Assembly: GCF_035621475.1 (NCBI RefSeq)
Contig: NZ_CP141799.1
Coordinates: 3,460,501-3,524,500, forward strand
DNA from: Pseudomonas paeninsulae
GTDB taxonomy: Bacteria; Pseudomonadota; Gammaproteobacteria; Pseudomonadales; Pseudomonadaceae
Reading direction: 5' to 3'
Length of the DNA: 64,000 bases
The notes beneath the pieces are model-generated. The model was not told where the DNA came from, did not search any database, and was given only the letters and a program-made list of their open reading frames with translations. Numbering within the stretch: the stretch's first letter is position 1; every line of letters begins with the position of its first letter. This document shows positions 1 through 10,694 of the stretch, piece after piece. A program made the position numbers and the translations under genes.

Positions 1-466
1 AACCCATAGCCCCCGGCAAACCACCGCCGCCCTCAGGCACCGGATACAGGGTGCAATAACGCTCACGCCAGGGTTCCCAGAAACCCGGCTGATGGCGGGC
101 GCGATAGCCACCATAGCCGAGCCAGTGCAGCTGCATGCCGAAGCGCTGCAGATCGCGCACGGTAGGCGTGTCCTGCGGCGTGCCGCGGAGCAAACCAACC
201 GTGGGAAAGTCGAAGCGTTTGCCCGCAGCGGCCAGCGCGTGCAGATGGTTGGAATGTGCGCCGCCGAGACTGATCAGCCCCTCGGCGCCGACCGCGCTGG
301 CCGCTTGCAGGTAGGGCGCCAGCTTGAACCATTTGTTGCCACTGATCAGCGGATCGATCAGATCCAGGCGCAACACTGCCAGCTCGACCTCGGCTGCCGC
401 CAGCCAATCCAGATGCAAGGGCTCGAGCGCTACCTTGGGCGCCCAGTCGGGGTCAACGAGTGGCAA
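1..466 (-). CDS. PLP-dependent ACC deaminase / D-cysteine desulfhydrase family enzyme (partial, C-terminus beyond window)
   Basis: This is the N-terminal part of a tryptophan-synthase-beta-like PLP enzyme. Visible in frame are LRLDLIDPLISGNKWFKL, which contains the PLP lysine in the family motif SGNKWFKL, and GLISLGGAHSNHLHALA, the family's substrate/PLP loop. The reading frame is open to base 1, so the C-terminus is missing. The family includes ACC deaminase, D-cysteine desulfhydrase and many enzymes of unknown substrate; the actual substrate cannot be told here. The first usable start codon is TTG at 466, two codons after the in-frame TAG that ends the upstream gene, with no strong Shine-Dalgarno, so translation is probably coupled to that gene. 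The start residue is therefore uncertain by a few codons; the family assignment is secure. Confidence 0.85.
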   Translation of the reverse strand, partial: MPLVDPDWAPKVALEPLHLDWLAAAEVELAVLRLDLIDPLISGNKWFKLAPYLQAASAVGAEGLISLGGAHSNHLHALAAAGKRFDFPTVGLLRGTPQDTPTVRDLQRFGMQLHWLGYGGYRARHQPGFWEPWRERYCTLYPVPEGGGGLPGAMG

Positions 467-469
467 GAC

Positions 470-1840
470 CTAACCGACTGTGCGCAAGCGGCTACCGGCC
501 TTATGCCGCTCGCAGCAGTTGGAATTACCAACGGTGAAGCGGCTCGGGGTGTCGACCCGATCGATCGGGATGGCGCAACGCTGACCACTGGGCAGTGCGG
601 CCTCGCAACTCGGTTGCTGGTAGTGCGCCAGCCACTGGCGATACTGCACTTCGGAAACGAAACACTTGGCCGCGGCATAGGCCATGGGGTTGTCCCGATA
701 GCTGCCGATGTCCTGCAAGGGAATGGTCAGGTGCCCGGCGCCAGGGTGATAGACCACGAAGACCACACCGAGCATGGCCAGGCGTTCGAGAATCTGCTCG
801 CCGCCCTGGCCGACCAGTTCGTCGCACTGACGCTTGAGCCGCTCGACCTCATCATGCGACTGCGCGTCCTGCTCATTGCGGTAGGCGAGTTCGACATCGC
901 GAATGGCGACTTGCTCTTTGTATTCGGCCACCGCAGAGGCGATTTTGGCTTGCAGTTCATTCTCGAACTGCACCCGCAAAATCTCGCCCTCAGTCCGGCC
1001 ATGACGCTCCAACCCGCGCATTTTCTCGGTCATTTCCTCGCGGACCGATTGCATGCTGGCCGCCTGAACCGTCAATTGCGCCTTGAGAGTAGCGTTCAAC
1101 TCCTGCTGTTGGCGCAACGCCTGGCGCAGCTCGCTCGCCTGCGCCTGAAGACTCTCGCATTGTTGTTCATTGGCCAACTTGAGCTTGGCCACTTCCTCTT
1201 CGCGTTGCTGGCTCAGGCTGCTGATGCGCAACCGCTGCTGCTTGATCAGCTGGGCGGTCTTCAGGCGGTGTTCCTGCTCCATCGTCTCGGCGACTTTATT
1301 GGCCACTTCCGCGGCCGCATCGGGTGCATACCACTTGTCTTCCGACGCCATGTGCAGGCGCTCGGGAGCAATCGCCAAGGCGCTATCATCCTCGACCAGT
1401 AAGCCCAGGTTGTTGCGCTTGACGGCGTCACGTAGCAGCACCAGGTCATTGTGCCCAGGTGCCAGATTCGGATCCCACAGGTGCATTTGGTGCCAGGACA
1501 CCGGACACTGACTGCGGCAGGCTAGCCGAATCGGTCCGGCACCGAGGTCGGGGCCACGCCCGGCACGCTCGGACAGATGCTGCAGGGGAATATTCCAGCC
1601 CGAGTCCGGCGCGCCTTTTTCGTCAAAGTCCAGATAGAAGAACACCACCGCACGGATCAACAGGCGCGAATTGATCGCCACATAGGCAATACGCAGCTGC
1701 TGATCGGCGAACGCCGGCATGTTGACCACGCCATCGAGCAAGGCCTCGAACTCGGCAAAGAACATCTGCTTGCAGATGTCACCCCGCTCACTGAAGAACA
1801 TCACGGCCTCAACCATCTGCGGCTTGTTCTGCATGCTCAT
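470..1840 (-). CDS. Conserved coiled-coil protein of unknown function
   Basis: The protein has 456 residues. Residues 1-170 form a globular N-terminal region with an FFYLDFDEKG stretch. Residues about 175-345 are a long Gln/Glu/Lys/Arg-rich coiled coil. Residues 350-456 form a C-terminal domain carrying Cys412, Cys422, Cys442, Cys443 and His446, which could bind a metal (inference only). No signal peptide or membrane segment is seen, so it is presumably cytoplasmic. I do not recognise a characterised family. It starts with ATG AGC ATG, so residue 1 or 3 may be the true start. It is followed after one codon by the PLP enzyme gene in the same frame, implying co-transcription. Function is not assigned. 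Confidence 0.75.
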   Translation of the reverse strand: MSMQNKPQMVEAVMFFSERGDICKQMFFAEFEALLDGVVNMPAFADQQLRIAYVAINSRLLIRAVVFFYLDFDEKGAPDSGWNIPLQHLSERAGRGPDLGAGPIRLACRSQCPVSWHQMHLWDPNLAPGHNDLVLLRDAVKRNNLGLLVEDDSALAIAPERLHMASEDKWYAPDAAAEVANKVAETMEQEHRLKTAQLIKQQRLRISSLSQQREEEVAKLKLANEQQCESLQAQASELRQALRQQQELNATLKAQLTVQAASMQSVREEMTEKMRGLERHGRTEGEILRVQFENELQAKIASAVAEYKEQVAIRDVELAYRNEQDAQSHDEVERLKRQCDELVGQGGEQILERLAMLGVVFVVYHPGAGHLTIPLQDIGSYRDNPMAYAAAKCFVSEVQYRQWLAHYQQPSCEAALPSGQRCAIPIDRVDTPSRFTVGNSNCCERHKAGSRLRTVG

Positions 1841-2106
1841 CGGTTTCCCTCTAGGCCAATACGCTGGAATCAGCTAACGCAGGTAACGAGCAATCACACG
1901 AACGCTCTGCTCACAACCGTTTGCCAAGCTTTCGCAAGATGCCTGACAAGCAAGAAGAAACCCACTATACAGCCGCTATTGCTATATTCAGGCAAGTCTA
2001 GGGGAAAAGCCGACACCAGCAATGTGACTGGGTTGGCAGTCGCTCGGCCGCCAAGCTCGAGCGAGCCTGCGGCAGAGCAAAACTGTGATGGGTTTGGTGC
2101 AATCGG

Positions 2107-4700
<2,594 letters not shown>

Positions 4701-4769
4701 TTACAAAATGATGATCAAAATTAACTCCGCCACTTGGCAGCCCCCCACTCATCGACCTACCCTGTAGCC

Positions 4770-5714
4770 ATGATCCGTAAACTATCGATATTGCTCGTCA
4801 CCCTGATTGTCGCCGGTTGCCTGCTGGCATTCCTGGTCTGGGCCGAACGGCGTCCAGACGCCCACTACCTGTCCGATCTGCGCAGCTCGATCAGCAGCGA
4901 GCCGGCACCGGCGCAGACGCGCGGCAATCTGCTGTTGATCCGCCCGCAGCTCTACCCGATGGATTACCAGAGCCCGGCCCACCTGCGCCTGAAACTCGCC
5001 GCCGCCCTAGATAACGCTCGCGACGCCGGCCTGCTCCGCCCCGACACCCTGGTGGCGCTGCCCGAGCATATCGGCACCTGGCTGCTGGCGCGCGGTGAGA
5101 AAGTCGAGTTCTACCAGGCCCGCAGTCGCCAGGAAGTGCGCGACTGGCTGCTGCTTGGCAACCCGCTGCTGGCCATCAAGGCGCTGCTGTTGAATCTGGA
5201 TGCCGAGCGCCTGGATGAAGCCCTACTGCGGATGAAAGCCGAGCAGATGGCCGATGACTACCAGCAACTGTTCGCCGGTCTCGCCCGCGAGTACCGAGTT
5301 ACCCTGCTGGCCGGCTCGATCCTGCTGCCCGAGCCGCGCGTGGAAGACGGCCGACTGCGCAGCGGCGAAGGCCCGCTGCGCAACCTCAGCCTGGTGTTTT
5401 CCCCGCAAGGCACTATCCAGGGCAGCCCCCACCTCGAGCCTTGGCCCTGGCGAGCCGACGCCACTGCGGCGCAACGTCTCAGCGTCGGCGCAGTGCATTA
5501 CCGGGTTGAGCGCGACTGGCGCCCCGGCTATCCGCAGAGCAGCGTGCACCTGGCTGATGGCGATCGCAGCAGCCCGGCGCTGTTCCTGCGCGGCAAGCTG
5601 GACTGGCCGATTGGCGGGGCCTCGCGGGACATCCTGCTGATCCCCCGCGAGGTCGAGCAAGCCAGTCCGGCGCCAGGCAGTCATCTGCTGAACATCTGGA
5701 TAGGCCGCGAGTGA
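4770..5714 (+). CDS. Nitrilase-like (carbon-nitrogen hydrolase fold) envelope protein, apparently lacking the catalytic triad
   Basis: The 314-residue protein begins with a hydrophobic N-terminus whose LIVAGC resembles a lipobox, so it may be a lipoprotein or be held by one membrane helix. The body looks like the nitrilase superfamily: a TLVALPEHIG strand containing the family Glu and a later VFSPQG strand. However, the sequence has a single cysteine, Cys17 in the lipobox, so the nucleophilic Cys is absent, and the expected Lys after the second strand is also not visible. It may therefore be a non-enzymatic relative; the fold assignment is itself moderate. The ATG at 4770 was preferred to the in-frame 4734 start because it places the hydrophobic segment at the N-terminus. 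It overlaps the AraC gene by 4 nt. Confidence 0.6.
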   Translation: MIRKLSILLVTLIVAGCLLAFLVWAERRPDAHYLSDLRSSISSEPAPAQTRGNLLLIRPQLYPMDYQSPAHLRLKLAAALDNARDAGLLRPDTLVALPEHIGTWLLARGEKVEFYQARSRQEVRDWLLLGNPLLAIKALLLNLDAERLDEALLRMKAEQMADDYQQLFAGLAREYRVTLLAGSILLPEPRVEDGRLRSGEGPLRNLSLVFSPQGTIQGSPHLEPWPWRADATAAQRLSVGAVHYRVERDWRPGYPQSSVHLADGDRSSPALFLRGKLDWPIGGASRDILLIPREVEQASPAPGSHLLNIWIGRE

Positions 5715-6757
5715 AACCGCAACGAGTTCGCCTCGGCGACCTCTCGGTCGGCTTCATCCACAGTCTGGACGATGCCGTGCGCCAGCTTGGCCGGGATCCC
5801 CAGCCACTGCTCGACAACTATGGCCTCGACCCGGCCAGACTGGCCGAGCCCAGGGCGCGCCTGTCAATTCCGCGCTACATGCGCCTGGGTCATGCGGCCA
5901 TTCAACTGACCGGCGAACCCGGCCTCGGCTTGCTGATGGGCCAACTGAGCCGCCTCAGCCAAGTGGGCTTGGCCGGCGTCACCGCAGCCCAGGCACCAAC
6001 CGTGCGTGAAGCAGCTCGGGCGCTGATCCGCTTCGAGCCACTGTATGCGTCCAATTATCGCGGCCAGTCCAGCCTCCACGAAGACGCCCAGGGGGCCTGG
6101 CTGCGCTTCTATTCGATCAGCCCGTACAACGCCTACAACCGCTTCGTCATCGACTCGGTGCTGGCCGGCTGGGCCCAGCAACTGGGCAGCCTGGCCAATC
6201 AGCGCCTGCTGGTGGAAAAAATTCAGATCGAGTTTCCCGCACCCAGTTACAGCGCGCAGTACAGCGAGCTGTTCGACTGTCCGGTGGAGTTTGCTGGCGA
6301 GCACAACCAACTACGTCTGCAGCAGGCCACGCTCAACCTGCGCAATCCCGAGCACTGCCCGAGTACCTGGCAGCAGCTGCTGGCAATCTGTGAACGAGAA
6401 CTCGAGCACCTGACCCGCACCCGCAGCCTGCGCGAGCGCATCACCCGCATGCTCGGACCGCTGCTGCACGGACGCGAGCCCGACCTGCAGGAAGTCGCCG
6501 CGAATCTGCAACTGCCAACCTGGACCCTGCGGCGCAAGCTGGCCGAGGAAGGCACGCAATTTCGCACCATCCTCAACGAAACCCGCCGCGACCTGGCCAT
6601 GGCCTATATCCGCGACACCGAACTGGCCTTCGGTGAAATCGCCTATCTGCTCGGTTTCGCCTCGGCCGAGGCTTTCCAGCGCGCCTTCAAGCGCTGGAAC
6701 CAGCAGACTCCGGGCGAATTCCGCCGCGCCCAACGCCAGGCCGTTAACGGCCTGTGA
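5711..6757 (+). CDS. AraC-family transcriptional regulator
   Basis: This 348-residue regulator starts with GTG and overlaps the upstream stop (GTGA). Residues about 20-205 match the AraC-type ligand-binding N-terminal region seen in OruR/ArgR-like regulators, with LGHAAIQLTGEPGLGLLMGQ. Residues about 240-340 carry two helix-turn-helix motifs, including LAMAYIRDTELAFGEIAYLLGF and SAEAFQRAFKRWNQQTPGEFR, the diagnostic AraC C-terminal signature. The ligand and target are unknown. Tight coupling with the nitrilase-like gene suggests the two are controlled together. Confidence 0.92.
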   Translation: MKPQRVRLGDLSVGFIHSLDDAVRQLGRDPQPLLDNYGLDPARLAEPRARLSIPRYMRLGHAAIQLTGEPGLGLLMGQLSRLSQVGLAGVTAAQAPTVREAARALIRFEPLYASNYRGQSSLHEDAQGAWLRFYSISPYNAYNRFVIDSVLAGWAQQLGSLANQRLLVEKIQIEFPAPSYSAQYSELFDCPVEFAGEHNQLRLQQATLNLRNPEHCPSTWQQLLAICERELEHLTRTRSLRERITRMLGPLLHGREPDLQEVAANLQLPTWTLRRKLAEEGTQFRTILNETRRDLAMAYIRDTELAFGEIAYLLGFASAEAFQRAFKRWNQQTPGEFRRAQRQAVNGL

Positions 6758-6770
6758 CAGACGACTGGGA

Positions 6771-6857
6771 TTAAATCTCGGTGGCGTCTTCAACCGGTTC
6801 GGCGTCGTCCTGGTCAAAGGCGCGGGACTCGAGCAGCTCTTCTTGATAGTCATCCAT
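6771..6857 (-). CDS. Small acidic protein, 28 residues
   Basis: This is a very short ORF with a strong GGAGGAA Shine-Dalgarno a few bases before an ATG. It encodes a 28-residue protein starting MDDYQEELLESRAFDQDD and ending DATEI, with 12 Asp/Glu residues. The high acidity, strong ribosome-binding site and clean stop argue for a real gene. I recall similar short acidic ORFs in other Pseudomonas, but cannot verify this here. It converges on the AraC gene with 13 bp between stops. No function can be assigned. Confidence 0.6.
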   Translation of the reverse strand: MDDYQEELLESRAFDQDDAEPVEDATEI

Positions 6858-7180
6858 TGGTGGTTCCTCCCGCTTGATACTTTGGCCGATAAATGCACAT
6901 GCCAATCAAGCTAAAGAGCAAAGATGAATACAAGATGACAGTTGGTCGCGGACAATAAAAAAACGGGAGCCCAATCGGGCTCCCGCACTCATTCTCAGAG
7001 AAAAGTCGCACTCGGCTCACACCGCGCGCAACAACAACCTCACCAGCGCTGCCGAAGCAACGCAGCCGCTAGTCTGACAAAGATCCACATAGCCATGGGT
7101 TTAGCTTTGTTGTCGCTGTGCAAAGAAATGTAACCCGCATGCCGCTGGCAGGCCGCCACGGCAACCGGCAGAATGCCGGC
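6858..7180. other. Intergenic region with orphan minus-strand terminator; possible small RNA
   Basis: Apart from the terminator at 6957-6985, this 323-bp gap has no convincing gene. On the minus strand an 18-codon ORF (MAMWIFVRLAAALLRQRW) lies at about 7042-7098 without a good Shine-Dalgarno. The stretch 6986 to about 7130 could be a small RNA ending at the terminator. The plus-strand promoter of the PPTase gene must also lie here. Confidence 0.35.
6957..6985 (-). terminator. Rho-independent terminator, minus strand
   Basis: A 9-bp perfect stem (CGGGAGCCC / GGGCTCCCG, loop AATC) is followed on the minus strand by a run of seven T. It lies between the start of the phosphopantetheinyl transferase gene (plus strand) and the small acidic ORF (minus strand), so it terminates a minus-strand transcript that begins to its right, where no clear gene is found. 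Confidence 0.8.
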
Positions 7181-7891
7181 ATGAGCGACCTCTACCTGCC
7201 CCCCTGCTGCACCACGCTGAGCGATCACTGGCCTCTACCCCGGGCGCTGCCCGGCGTACAGCTGATCAGTACGCGCTTCGATCCCGCGCGGCTCGACGCC
7301 GGCGACTTTGACCGCAGCGGCATCGCGGCCGTCAACGGCGTAGCCAAACGCCAGGCCGAATACCTCGCCGGCCGCCTGTGCGCACGCGAAGCCCTGCGCC
7401 GGGTGACCGGCATAGCCGCGGTACCGGCGGTCGGCGCCGACCGCGCGCCACAGTGGCCCGCCGAGGTTAGCGGCTCGATCACCCACGGCAGCGGCTGGGC
7501 CGCCGCCATGGTTGCGCACACCAGCGCCTGGCGCGGCCTGGGCCTGGATGTGGAGCGCAGACTGGTGCCGACGCGCGCCGAACGCCTGGCCGGAGAAATC
7601 CTCACCCCCGGCGAATTGCAGCAGTTGCAGGGCCTGACACCCGAGCAGCGCGCAGAACGCATCAGTCTGACCTTCTCGTTCAAGGAAAGCCTGTTCAAGG
7701 CGCTCTATCCCTTGGTCTTACAGCGTTTCTACTTCCAGGACGCCGAGCTGCTGAGTTGCCACGCCGACGGCAGCGCGCAACTGCGCCTGCTGGTCGAGTT
7801 GAGCGGCGACTGGCCGGCGGGCAGCGAACTGGATGGCCAGTTCGTCGAGTTCGACGGTTATCTGCTCAGTCTGGTTGCCATCCCCGCCTGA
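7181..7891 (+). CDS. pcpS: 4'-phosphopantetheinyl transferase (PcpS/EntD type)
   Basis: The enzyme transfers 4'-phosphopantetheine from CoA to the active serine of acyl, aryl and peptidyl carrier proteins, activating fatty acid synthase ACP and siderophore synthetases. The 236-residue protein has the two diagnostic motifs: GLGLDVERR (Mg-binding, about residue 117) and SFKESLFKALYP (about residue 165), in the order seen in EntD/PcpS. Length and motif layout fit the single broad-range PPTase of Pseudomonas, hence the symbol, which is by family only. I chose the ATG at 7181 because it gives MSDLYLPPC and a typical length; an in-frame start at 7118 would add 21 residues. It stands alone, followed by apeB on the same strand. 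Confidence 0.88.
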   Translation: MSDLYLPPCCTTLSDHWPLPRALPGVQLISTRFDPARLDAGDFDRSGIAAVNGVAKRQAEYLAGRLCAREALRRVTGIAAVPAVGADRAPQWPAEVSGSITHGSGWAAAMVAHTSAWRGLGLDVERRLVPTRAERLAGEILTPGELQQLQGLTPEQRAERISLTFSFKESLFKALYPLVLQRFYFQDAELLSCHADGSAQLRLLVELSGDWPAGSELDGQFVEFDGYLLSLVAIPA

Positions 7892-7963
7892 TCCCTTGCA
7901 GAGCCCGGCCCATTCCGCCGGGCAAATCCGATAAACTCCAGCCATTGCCGCCAGGAGTGCCCC

Positions 7964-9253
7964 ATGCGCGAAGAACTCAATCAAGGCCTGATCGACTTTC
8001 TCAAGGCCTCGCCCACCCCCTTTCATGCCACCGCGAGCCTGGCCCAGCGCCTGGAAGCTGCCGGCTACCTGCACCTCGACGAACGAGAGCCCTGGCATAC
8101 CGAAGCCGGCGGCCGTTATTACGTCACCCGCAACGACTCCTCGATCATCGCCTTCAAGCTGGGCCTGCGCTCACCGCTTGAAGGCGGTATTCGCCTGGTT
8201 GGTGCCCACACCGACAGCCCCTGCCTGCGGGTCAAGCCGCAGCCGGAACTGCAACGCCAGGGTTTCTTCCAGCTCGGCGTGGAAGTCTACGGCGGCGCAT
8301 TGTTCGCGCCCTGGTTTGACCGTGACCTGTCCCTGGCCGGACGGGTGACCTACCGGCGTGACGGCAAAGTGGAAAGCCAGCTGATCGATTTCCAACTCCC
8401 GATCGCGGTGATCCCCAATCTGGCCATCCACCTCAACCGCGAGGCCAATCAAGGTTGGGCGATCAACCCGCAGAACGAACTGCCGCCGATTCTGGCCCAG
8501 CTCGCCGGCAGCGAAGCGGCGGACTTCCGCGCCCTGCTCACCGAGCAACTGGCTCGCGAGCACGATTTCAGTGCCGATGCGGTGCTCGACTTCGAGCTGA
8601 GCTTCTACGACACCCAGAGCGCCGCGGTGATCGGCCTGAACGGCGACTTCATCGCCGGTGCGCGCCTGGATAACCTGCTGTCCTGCTACGCCGGCCTGCA
8701 AGCCCTGCTCGCCGCCCCGGAGGAAGAAAGCTGCGTGCTGGTGTGTACCGACCATGAAGAGGTCGGCTCCAGCTCGGCCTGCGGCGCCGATGGGCCGATG
8801 CTCGAACAGGTGCTGCGCCGCGTGCTGCCGGAGGGCGACGGTTTCGTGCGCAGCATCCAGCGCTCGCTGCTGGTCTCCGCCGACAACGCCCACGCGGTGC
8901 ACCCCAACTACCCGGACAAACACGACGACAACCACGGTCCCAAGCTCAACGCCGGCCCGGTGATCAAGATCAACAGCAACCAGCGCTACGCCACCAGCAG
9001 CGAAACCGCCGGTTTCTTCCGCCATCTGTGCCTGGAAAACGAAGTGCCGGTGCAAAGCTTCGTGACCCGCAGCGACATGGGCTGCGGCTCGACCATCGGC
9101 CCGATCACCGCCAGCCAGCTGGGCGTGCGCACCGTGGATATCGGCCTGCCGACCTTCGCTATGCACTCGATCCGCGAACTGGCCGGTAGCCACGACCTGG
9201 CACACCTGGTCAAGGTGCTGACGGCCTTCTACGCCAGCGCCGAGCTGCCCTGA
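7964..9253 (+). CDS. apeB: M18-family aminopeptidase ApeB
   Basis: This is a cytoplasmic dizinc aminopeptidase (aspartyl/neutral) that trims N-terminal residues from peptides. The 429-residue length is typical. Zinc ligands and catalytic residues are visible in order: VGAHTDSP (His), [10 protein letters not shown] (bridging Asp), DHEEVGSSS (catalytic Glu and Zn Glu), [10 protein letters not shown] (Asp) and FAMHSIRE (final His). It is followed by a GFA-type gene overlapping by one base, indicating a two-gene operon. Confidence 0.95.
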   Translation: MREELNQGLIDFLKASPTPFHATASLAQRLEAAGYLHLDEREPWHTEAGGRYYVTRNDSSIIAFKLGLRSPLEGGIRLVGAHTDSPCLRVKPQPELQRQGFFQLGVEVYGGALFAPWFDRDLSLAGRVTYRRDGKVESQLIDFQLPIAVIPNLAIHLNREANQGWAINPQNELPPILAQLAGSEAADFRALLTEQLAREHDFSADAVLDFELSFYDTQSAAVIGLNGDFIAGARLDNLLSCYAGLQALLAAPEEESCVLVCTDHEEVGSSSACGADGPMLEQVLRRVLPEGDGFVRSIQRSLLVSADNAHAVHPNYPDKHDDNHGPKLNAGPVIKINSNQRYATSSETAGFFRHLCLENEVPVQSFVTRSDMGCGSTIGPITASQLGVRTVDIGLPTFAMHSIRELAGSHDLAHLVKVLTAFYASAELP

Positions 9254-9651
9254 TGATCAACGGCAGCTGCCTATGCGGGGCGGTGGCCTATGCCATCGAG
9301 CGGCTGGACAAGCCGATCGGTCATTGCCACTGCCTGACCTGCCAGAAAGCCCATGCAGCGGCCTTCGCCAGCACTGCTGGGGTGCTGCGCGAAGATTTCC
9401 GCTGGTTGCGCGGCGAGGAAAAACTGTCCAGCTACCAGTCATCGCCCGGCAAACTGCGCCGTTTCTGTTCGATCTGCGGTTCGCACTTGATCGCCGAACG
9501 TACCGGCCAGGCCCATATCATCGTCCGCGTGGCGACCCTCGATCAGGATCCCGGCGCACGCCCGGCCCAGCACATCTGGACCAGCCATGATCGCCCCTGG
9601 CTTACCGGTGACGAACTACCAACCTATGACGCGTGGCCACCGGGCCGCTGA
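9253..9651 (+). CDS. GFA-family (glutathione-dependent formaldehyde-activating enzyme fold) zinc protein
   Basis: This 132-residue protein has the GFA zinc-binding cysteine pattern: SCLCGAVAY (CxC), GHCHCLTCQK (CxCxxC) and CSICGSHL (CxxC). The prototype, Gfa, was linked to formation of S-hydroxymethylglutathione, but most family members, including this one, have unknown substrates. The start ATG overlaps the apeB TGA (TGATG), so the two are translated together. It converges with the GntR gene, with one base between the stops. Confidence 0.9.
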   Translation: MINGSCLCGAVAYAIERLDKPIGHCHCLTCQKAHAAAFASTAGVLREDFRWLRGEEKLSSYQSSPGKLRRFCSICGSHLIAERTGQAHIIVRVATLDQDPGARPAQHIWTSHDRPWLTGDELPTYDAWPPGR

Positions 9652-9652
9652 A

Positions 9653-10369
9653 TCACTCCGGCACCTCGACGCTGACATGCAGGGCGTCGTGGCGCCAAAA
9701 CTCCAGATCGCAATCGATCAGACGGCCGTGCTGATCGCGGTTGATCCGTACGATGCGCAACGCTGGGCTGCCCACCGCCACTTTCAGCGCCGCCGCGGCT
9801 TCGCTGTGCAGAGCGGTGGGCACCATGTCGAAACGCACCCGGCCGTAATGAATGGCGTATTCGCTGGCATACAGTTCGGTCAGCGATAGGGTCAGGTCGA
9901 AGTCGAGTACGCTGGGGAAATAGCTCGGATTGAGGTAGTGCTCGACATACAGCACCAGGCGTCCGTCGATGCGCCGTGCCCGGCGAATCTGGATCACGCT
10001 GGACAACGCCGGCAATTCCAGCAGCTCGCAGATTTCCGCCGACGCCGGGAGCAGCCGCGCCGAGAGCACCTCGGTGGCCGGCACCCGCCCCTGCCCGGCG
10101 ACCATCGCATGAAAATGCGAGCGCACCAGCGGATTGTAGGCCAGCCGCGGCGGCGAGACGAACCAGCCGCGCCGCTCCTCGCGGTACACCAGCCCCTGAG
10201 CCTCCAACTGACCGAGCGCCTCACGCAGGGTAATGCGTGTGGTATCGAAGACCTCACTGAGCTTGCGCTCGGCCGGCAACTGGCTGCCGGACGCCAACAG
10301 GCCATGCTCGATCTGTTCTTGCAAGGCCCGACAGATGGTGGTGACCGCACGCGGCGCTGCATCGCGCAT
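9653..10369 (-). CDS. GntR-family transcriptional regulator with UTRA ligand domain
   Basis: The 238-residue protein has an N-terminal winged helix-turn-helix of GntR type (LPAERKLSEVFDTTRITLREALGQLEAQGLV split over residues about 30-60) and a C-terminal UTRA effector-binding domain (about 90-235). UTRA/GntR proteins such as PhnF, PhnR and HutC sense small metabolites. It is divergent from the ABC uptake operon starting at 10695 and has a GAGGAAG Shine-Dalgarno. A perfect 12-bp palindrome 15 bp before its start codon suggests autoregulation, and a related site precedes the operon. The ligand is probably the transported compound or a breakdown product (inference). Confidence 0.93.
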   Translation of the reverse strand: MRDAAPRAVTTICRALQEQIEHGLLASGSQLPAERKLSEVFDTTRITLREALGQLEAQGLVYREERRGWFVSPPRLAYNPLVRSHFHAMVAGQGRVPATEVLSARLLPASAEICELLELPALSSVIQIRRARRIDGRLVLYVEHYLNPSYFPSVLDFDLTLSLTELYASEYAIHYGRVRFDMVPTALHSEAAAALKVAVGSPALRIVRINRDQHGRLIDCDLEFWRHDALHVSVEVPE

Positions 10370-10383
10370 CAGACTTCCTCTTT

Positions 10384-10395
10384 TGGACTAGTCCA
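10384..10395. promoter_or_regulatory. Candidate GntR/UTRA operator 1 (perfect palindrome)
   Basis: TGGACTAGTCCA is a perfect 12-bp palindrome with a CTAG core just upstream of the GntR start codon. A related CTAG-centred site lies before the ABC operon. Function is inferred from position and symmetry. Confidence 0.5.
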
Positions 10396-10694
10396 GCCCC
10401 ACTCCAGGGCATGAACTAGCGCGTTAATCCACAGCAATCATGTTGCAAGGCTAGGCAGTCTAGATGACCGGCCGATGACAGCAGACTAGCAAGCACCTCC
10501 CATACCAGCAGAAAACCACAACGTGCACTACAAAATCAGCCACTTATTCATGGTCTACGCTTGTTCTGCACGGACTCGCCAAGCATCTGGACATCCGCGA
10601 GGAACCGGCAATCATAAAACTGTCATTTGTCGGGCCTACATTGGCGTGGGTCTTGCTGATCTAGACCAACACTCTCACCGCAAAGGAGTTTCCA
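10396..10694. other. Divergent promoter region of the ABC uptake operon and its regulator
   Basis: The gap between the GntR gene and the binding-protein gene contains no ORF I can support. Besides the two candidate operators it holds a third CTAG-core site at 10457-10468 and a Shine-Dalgarno AAAGGAG at about 10682-10688. Confidence 0.5.
10657..10668. promoter_or_regulatory. Candidate GntR/UTRA operator 2
   Basis: TGATCTAGACCA is one substitution from the perfect palindrome TGGTCTAGACCA. It lies 26 bp before the ATG of the binding-protein gene, where a bound repressor would block transcription. A weaker relative (AGTCTAGATGAC) is at 10457-10468. Confidence 0.5.

Noticed and set aside
92..1402. 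436-codon plus-strand ORF opposite the coiled-coil gene and PLP gene
   Set aside because: It is a shadow of two minus-strand genes; its translation is a low-complexity Leu/Gln/Arg mix with no family features, while the minus-strand proteins have recognisable motifs.
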